Source of the DNA: Atopobium sp.
GTDB taxonomy: Bacteria > Actinomycetota > Coriobacteriia > Coriobacteriales > Atopobiaceae
Assembly: GCA_018376005.1 (NCBI GenBank)
Contig: JAHACE010000018.1
Location: forward strand, 1-18,213
DNA: 18,213 nt
Direction: 5' to 3'
The translations under genes and the position numbers were made by a program. Under the pieces are notes generated by a model. That model saw nothing but the letters and a program-made list of their open reading frames with translations. It had not been told where the DNA came from and ran no database searches. Below, one piece after another: positions 14,874-18,213 of the stretch; within the stretch, counting starts at the first letter, position 1, and each line of letters opens with the position of its first letter.

Positions 14874-15737
14874 CTATTCTGTCGAACCTTCATCTGCAAG
14901 CGTCTGACCATCAAAGTTCAGATTTTGCGTAAGCTCTTTTGCAGTATCAAGATTAAAGTCTGGCGAGAAGAAAACGTCAAGTGCATAAAAATCAGAATCA
15001 GAAGATTCCCTTGCCCCGTGCGAGAGTGCCTCAATCAAAGAGAACCTATTTGTACCAAAGGTACGCTCAAGATGACCAAGTAGCTTTCTCTTCTTGCCTG
15101 TCGGCGAATACGCTAGATGCTGGATAATCCTAAAATCAACAGCAGCTGACGAGAAAATCCTGGTATCGGTAGGTTTTTCATACGTCCATAGCAACGCAAA
15201 GAAAAACACTCTATCCAAAACGTAGAGCGTATGCAGTGACGCCCTTAAAACCTCACTATACGGCCTATACGTAGCTACCGTTTTGCCAAGATGAGCGTAA
15301 AGAATTGCTTCATCAAGGTCCTTCTCGATTTCCGCATGTACTTGATTTTTAGCAGATTCATCCAAACCCTCTACACCTTGAGAGGTAAGCATGTTCTGCC
15401 AGTAATAGACAAAGGGATGCGCAGTGGAATCAAGCATATAGTGACAGAGGAATCCCGCAATATAGGCGCGAGCAACCGCAACATCTTTAAGTGGCAGAGG
15501 CGCAATTGCGTCTCGCATAGAAAGAAGGAGTTCAGGCGTTTTCTCTTTATGCATGATTGATGCGTATTTGGCATAGCGATGTAGCAGCGGGTCTGCCGCT
15601 AAATAGAACAGTGGATCTGGACCTTGATTGCCCAGGAGAAAAGCTTCTCGCTCCTCCATTGTGGAGAAACCAAGTTTGCCTGCAGCTATATCAAAGGCAT
15701 CTTTGCCAAAGAAGTCATGAGTCAAAATTGCGGGCAT
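14874..15737 (-). CDS. Zinc-dependent phospholipase C-like protein (PF00882 type)
   Basis: This 287-residue protein belongs to the Zn_dep_PLPC superfamily, whose founding members hydrolyse phospholipids. Many short bacterial members, like this one, are uncharacterised. Likely metal ligands are H7 in PAILTHDFFG, D41 in GNQGPDPLFY, H63, and the HxxxDxxxH stretch in GFLCHYMLDSTAHPFVY (H99, D103, H107). No signal peptide is present, unlike secreted clostridial alpha-toxin, so an extracellular toxin role is unlikely. The start is set at the ATG at 15737, six bases after AAGGA; a longer frame to 15779 has no binding site. It is the first gene of the run with metallophosphatase and glycosylase. Confidence 0.82.
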   Translation of the reverse strand: MPAILTHDFFGKDAFDIAAGKLGFSTMEEREAFLLGNQGPDPLFYLAADPLLHRYAKYASIMHKEKTPELLLSMRDAIAPLPLKDVAVARAYIAGFLCHYMLDSTAHPFVYYWQNMLTSQGVEGLDESAKNQVHAEIEKDLDEAILYAHLGKTVATYRPYSEVLRASLHTLYVLDRVFFFALLWTYEKPTDTRIFSSAAVDFRIIQHLAYSPTGKKRKLLGHLERTFGTNRFSLIEALSHGARESSDSDFYALDVFFSPDFNLDTAKELTQNLNFDGQTLADEGSTE

Positions 15738-16074
15738 GTCCATTCCTTTCAGATTGCTACAAACCATTTTACCCAGCAATGGCTCAGTACGTTAGAGAGA
15801 ATATAAGACAGCATGTAGTCACTATTGTGAGCACAAAACCTCTAAACTCTCTTCAGCTACCGCCTACCGATTAATAAGCCATACCCCCTGTAGTAATACT
15901 TAAATATTTGATATCTTTAAACATACTTGGGGGAGATATTTTCTGTCTGAGCCATCTAGCTTGTATTGCGACTACAAGCTGGGAAAGTAAGGATCTAAGG
16001 AGTGAGGCATTCCTTACGGCACAGTAAAGAAAAAACCTGCAAAGACAGAGAATATCTAATTGAGGGGAGCAATC
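15738..16074. other. Divergent intergenic region and structured leader
   Basis: This 337-base gap separates the minus-strand phospholipase-like operon from the plus-strand ADP-ribosylglycohydrolase operon. No coding frame is convincing. On the plus strand, AGCTTGTA/TACAAGCT (15958-15980) forms a perfect 8-bp hairpin with a 7-base loop. GTAAGGA (15987-15993) can pair with TCCTTAC (16011-16017), and a second TAAGGA (15996-16001) competes for the same arm. CCCCC (15884-15888) and GGGGG (15929-15933) could also pair. I do not recognise a known riboswitch. No convincing promoter boxes were found for either direction. Confidence 0.5.
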
Positions 16075-16170
16075 ATGGCATGCTGCTATGAGAAGCTTAT
16101 CTCTGCAGGTAAAAATAGTCTCTGCAGAGCCAAAACATCACGTTCTTCTGACATAAAGAAGCGTGAGTAA
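16075..16170 (+). CDS. 31-residue small ORF upstream of the ADP-ribosylglycohydrolase
   Basis: The ATG at 16075 has GAGGGGAG six bases upstream, one of the strongest ribosome binding sites in the window. The frame starts MACCYEKL, has a third Cys mid-way and ends with the basic stretch SDIKKRE. Its TAA at 16168-16170 lies one base before the ATG (16172) of the next gene and overlaps its alternative GTG. The peptide has no recognisable family and may serve to couple translation of the downstream enzyme, whose own binding site is weak. An 8-bp inverted repeat CTCTGCAG/CTGCAGAG (16101-16108 and 16122-16129) lies inside it. It could be a leader peptide or a small protein in its own right. Confidence 0.5.
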   Translation: MACCYEKLISAGKNSLCRAKTSRSSDIKKRE

Positions 16171-16171
16171 C

Positions 16172-17206
16172 ATGAATACGGCAAGAAAAATCAAACTCTA
16201 TAGGATGCTTACGGCCCTTGCCTATGGCGACGCTTATGGCATGCCAACAGAGATGATGTCACCACACCAAATTGATTTTGCATTTCCTGATGGAGTTCAA
16301 AGTCTTTCAAATCCACCTAAAAATGACTTTTTTGGAAGACCTTTTACCGCAGGTCAGACAACAGATGACACAGCAAATGCAATCATTTTGACTAAAAACA
16401 TCATTGATAACCAGGGAGTTTTTAACCAATCCCGCTACTTTGATGCCCTAGAAAATTATGTGGCAACAGAGCCAAACGCTGCTCAGGTAGTTGGCCCTTC
16501 TACAAGAGCTGCGTTAGCTAATCGACTTTCTGGCCACTCGCTTAAAACATGCGGTCGCCTTGGAACCACTAACGGATGCGCCATGAAATGTGCGCCGATG
16601 GCTTCAATTGTGAGCTGGAAAGACAAACATGCGCTCATTAACAGCGTTACTGATCTTGCGCTTCCCACGCACGGAACCAACGTAGCTATCATGGGCGCAT
16701 CAATGATTGTGGCCGCCATAAGCAGAGGTCTTTCTGAAAACTCGTTTACGGTGGAAGACGCTCTTGAAACTGCTTTAAGTTACGGACACCGAGCTCTCTA
16801 CACAAAAATTGGTACACAAATGCCTATGCCTAGCATGTATCAAAAGTGCGTCATGGCATTGGAATTCTGCGAGGGCGCCAAAAACCTTGAGGCTCCCCTA
16901 GCAGCATCAAGAGACATCTACGACTACTGCGGCTGTGGTTATGAAACCATAGAGACCATACCTGCAGTTCTTGCGGTGGTAAAGCTCTCTCAGGGTAAAG
17001 TCTCAAGAGCGGCGAGAATAGCCGCCGAGATGGGCGGAGATACAGACACCATTGGATCTATTGCCTGTGCTATTTGCTCGCAGATTCACTATGACGTTTT
17101 GCCTGATGAGGTACGCCTGCTAGAGCGCGTCAATGGATACCAGTTTGAAAAACTTGCAAACGATTTGGAAAATGCCACTTCCCTACCGTATGATGTAGCT
17201 ATCTAG
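16172..17206 (+). CDS. ADP-ribosylglycohydrolase family protein
   Basis: This 344-residue all-helical enzyme of the DraG/ARH family (PF03747) hydrolyses ADP-ribosyl bonds on proteins or on small molecules and nucleic acids; the target is not evident here. Motifs are LAYGDAYGMPTE (16-27), TTDDT (63-67), which supplies metal-binding Asp residues, and GGDTDTIGSIACAI (288-301), the second metal-binding block. All expected Asp residues are present, so it should be active. A GTG at 16163 gives three more residues, but the ATG at 16172 is preferred. Only GTGAG precedes it, so translation probably depends on the overlapping small ORF. No ADP-ribosyltransferase gene is visible in the window. Adenosine deaminase follows after 45 bases. 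Confidence 0.93.
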   Translation: MNTARKIKLYRMLTALAYGDAYGMPTEMMSPHQIDFAFPDGVQSLSNPPKNDFFGRPFTAGQTTDDTANAIILTKNIIDNQGVFNQSRYFDALENYVATEPNAAQVVGPSTRAALANRLSGHSLKTCGRLGTTNGCAMKCAPMASIVSWKDKHALINSVTDLALPTHGTNVAIMGASMIVAAISRGLSENSFTVEDALETALSYGHRALYTKIGTQMPMPSMYQKCVMALEFCEGAKNLEAPLAASRDIYDYCGCGYETIETIPAVLAVVKLSQGKVSRAARIAAEMGGDTDTIGSIACAICSQIHYDVLPDEVRLLERVNGYQFEKLANDLENATSLPYDVAI

Positions 17207-17251
17207 TTTGCGCTCTTTGCGCCATAGCATACGTTTCTTGTAGGAGGCGCT

Positions 17252-18213
17252 ATGAGCTCCTGTGCTCTTATCGATTTGCATGTCCATCTTGATGGCTCAA
17301 TTCCCCTTCCTGCCGCAGCCCAACTTGCAGCAGAAGCGGGACTTGATTTGTCTTTGGCTGAGCTCCAAGAAAAGATGCAAGTCCCAGCTCATTGCCAGGA
17401 TCTTAACCAGTATCTTGCAACGTTTGAGCTGCCTCTCAAGCTTATGCAGTCAGCGCAGGGCATTCGTACGGTTGCAAAGGCATTTCATGAGCAGCTTGAC
17501 GCAGAGGGTATTCTCTACGCTGAACCCCGCTTTGCACCAGGAAGTCTTACTGCAGGAGGTCTTTCTCAGCAAGAAGTTCTTGAGGCTGCTCTTGCAGGTA
17601 GAGCTGACTTCTATGCAGAGCACCCACAGTCAGGGCTCCACACGGCATACCTTATTTGCGCTATGCGCGGCACAGGTGAAGAGCTTAAGCGCAAAAATGA
17701 GGAGTCAATTGATCTAGCTGCGGCGTATCTTGGGAATGGCGTTGTAGCGGCAGACTTAGCGGGAGCTGAGGCGCTCTTTGCCACAGAGAATTTCTCGTCA
17801 CTTTTTGCTGAAGCACAAAGAAAAGACGTTCCTTTTACCATCCACGCGGGAGAAGCCGCTGGTCCGGAGAGCATCAAAGCTGCGCTTCGACTTGGCGCGC
17901 AGCGTATTGGTCACGGCGTTCGCTCTTTGGAGGACGCGGGCGTTATCCAGGACCTCAAAGCTGCAAATGTTGCCCTTGAGATTTGCCCTACCAGCAACCT
18001 TCAGACGCGCATCTTTGAGTCAATAGAGCGCTTCCCTCTTGAGCAACTGCTTGATGCTGGCCTGATGGTCACTATCAACACGGACAACATGACTGTCTCC
18101 AACACTACCCTCTTGCGCGAGTTTGAGCTTTTGCAGCAGCACTGCGGTCTAGACAAAAATACCGCACGTGAGCTTGCTGAAAATGCTGCACGTGCGGTAT
18201 TTAGTGATTCTAG
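17252..18213 (+). CDS. add: Adenosine deaminase (3' end outside window)
   Basis: This enzyme converts adenosine to inosine in purine salvage. The frame is open from ATG 17252, with TAGGAGG five bases upstream, to the right edge, giving 320 residues of about 330-345. Motifs are zinc ligands HVHLDG (H10, H12), IHAGEA with catalytic Glu, RIGHGVR with zinc His, and EICPTSN. TINTDN carries the zinc Asp; the second Asp of the textbook TDDP motif is Asn, a known variant in many bacterial adenosine deaminases. It is 45 bases after the ADP-ribosylglycohydrolase with no terminator, so the two are probably co-transcribed. A 14-bp inverted repeat lies in the last codons visible. Confidence 0.95.
   Translation, partial: MSSCALIDLHVHLDGSIPLPAAAQLAAEAGLDLSLAELQEKMQVPAHCQDLNQYLATFELPLKLMQSAQGIRTVAKAFHEQLDAEGILYAEPRFAPGSLTAGGLSQQEVLEAALAGRADFYAEHPQSGLHTAYLICAMRGTGEELKRKNEESIDLAAAYLGNGVVAADLAGAEALFATENFSSLFAEAQRKDVPFTIHAGEAAGPESIKAALRLGAQRIGHGVRSLEDAGVIQDLKAANVALEICPTSNLQTRIFESIERFPLEQLLDAGLMVTINTDNMTVSNTTLLREFELLQQHCGLDKNTARELAENAARAVFSDS
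18157..18202 (+). repeat. 14-bp perfect inverted repeat inside the 3' end of add
   Basis: AAATACCGCACGTG (18157-18170) and CACGTGCGGTATTT (18189-18202) are perfectly complementary around an 18-base loop. The repeat lies in coding sequence for roughly residues 302-317 of adenosine deaminase. It could be a terminator-like or mRNA-protecting hairpin embedded in the end of the gene. Only TTTAG follows, so termination is uncertain. Confidence 0.7.

Larger units (their letters stand above)
562..17018. repeat. Dispersed 8-base motif GGCGAGAA, 12 copies
   Basis: Plus-strand copies start at 2896, 4743, 6043, 8012, 8499, 11160, 12290, 14962 and 17011. Minus-strand copies occupy 562-569, 4883-4890 and 13877-13884. 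Flanks favour T before and A or G after (TGGCGAGAAR). Base composition predicts about half a copy on both strands. Copies occur in several reading frames of unrelated genes and once between genes. Six further GCGAGAA sites lack the first G. Confidence 0.75.

Noticed and set aside
15881..15897. ATACCCCCTGTAGTAAT as a CsoR-type copper operator
   Set aside because: Only half of the expected dyad is present and no copper gene is nearby.
17262..17717. A 151-codon plus-strand frame inside adenosine deaminase
   Set aside because: It is out of frame with the complete set of adenosine deaminase motifs starting at 17252 and lacks a start signal.
18076..18093. Missing second Asp in the TDDP motif of adenosine deaminase, read as an inactivating change
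   Set aside because: TDN in place of TDD is known in many bacterial adenosine deaminases and all zinc ligands are present.

Overview
The window is chromosomal DNA from a moderate-GC (roughly 45%) Gram-positive bacterium. Protein signatures, strong AGGAGG-type ribosome binding sites and tight overlaps between genes fit a member of the Coriobacteriia near Atopobium/Lancefieldella; this is inference from family resemblance, not a database match. No rRNA, tRNA, CRISPR array, phage gene or transposase was seen. Nearly all genes from 1 to 15.7 kb lie on the minus strand. A small membrane protein and the two right-end genes lie on the plus strand.

Right to left along the minus strand, block one (15.7-13.5 kb) holds a zinc-dependent phospholipase C-like protein, a PP2A-like metallophosphatase and a family 6-type uracil/hypoxanthine-DNA glycosylase, packed end to end. 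Block two (13.5-10.4 kb) is a polar amino-acid ABC importer: two permeases, an ATPase and a Tat/lipobox substrate-binding protein whose gene is broken by an out-of-frame internal deletion. Upstream of it is a good promoter that appears to start a nearly leaderless 28-residue peptide with three Cys codons. Alternative hairpins follow, and one could mask the first permease's ribosome binding site, which looks like cysteine-responsive attenuation. Block three (10.2-7.4 kb) holds a 2-keto-3-deoxygluconate permease with a broken 5' end, a 510-base non-coding stretch full of inverted repeats, a small membrane protein on the plus strand, and an SGNH/GDSL hydrolase split between frames. Block four (7.4-4.7 kb) holds a dGTPase-family HD hydrolase and the replication-fork AAA+ ATPase RarA. 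Block five (4.6 kb to the left edge) is a compact run: a DUF948/YtxG-like membrane protein, an RsbW-like anti-sigma factor with degenerate nucleotide-binding boxes, a SigB/SigF-type sigma factor, an AI-2E family exporter and alaS, which runs off the left edge.

On the plus strand from 16 kb, a structured leader and a 31-residue ORF with a very strong ribosome binding site precede an ADP-ribosylglycohydrolase. It is followed by adenosine deaminase, which is cut by the right edge and carries a 14-bp perfect inverted repeat near its 3' end.

Two things stand out. The 8-mer GGCGAGAA occurs 12 times (about half a copy expected), in several reading frames of unrelated genes and once between genes, suggesting a DNA-level signal. 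Three neighbouring genes (SGNH hydrolase, kdgT-like permease, substrate-binding protein) all carry frame-breaking lesions in their 5' parts, within about 3 kb.
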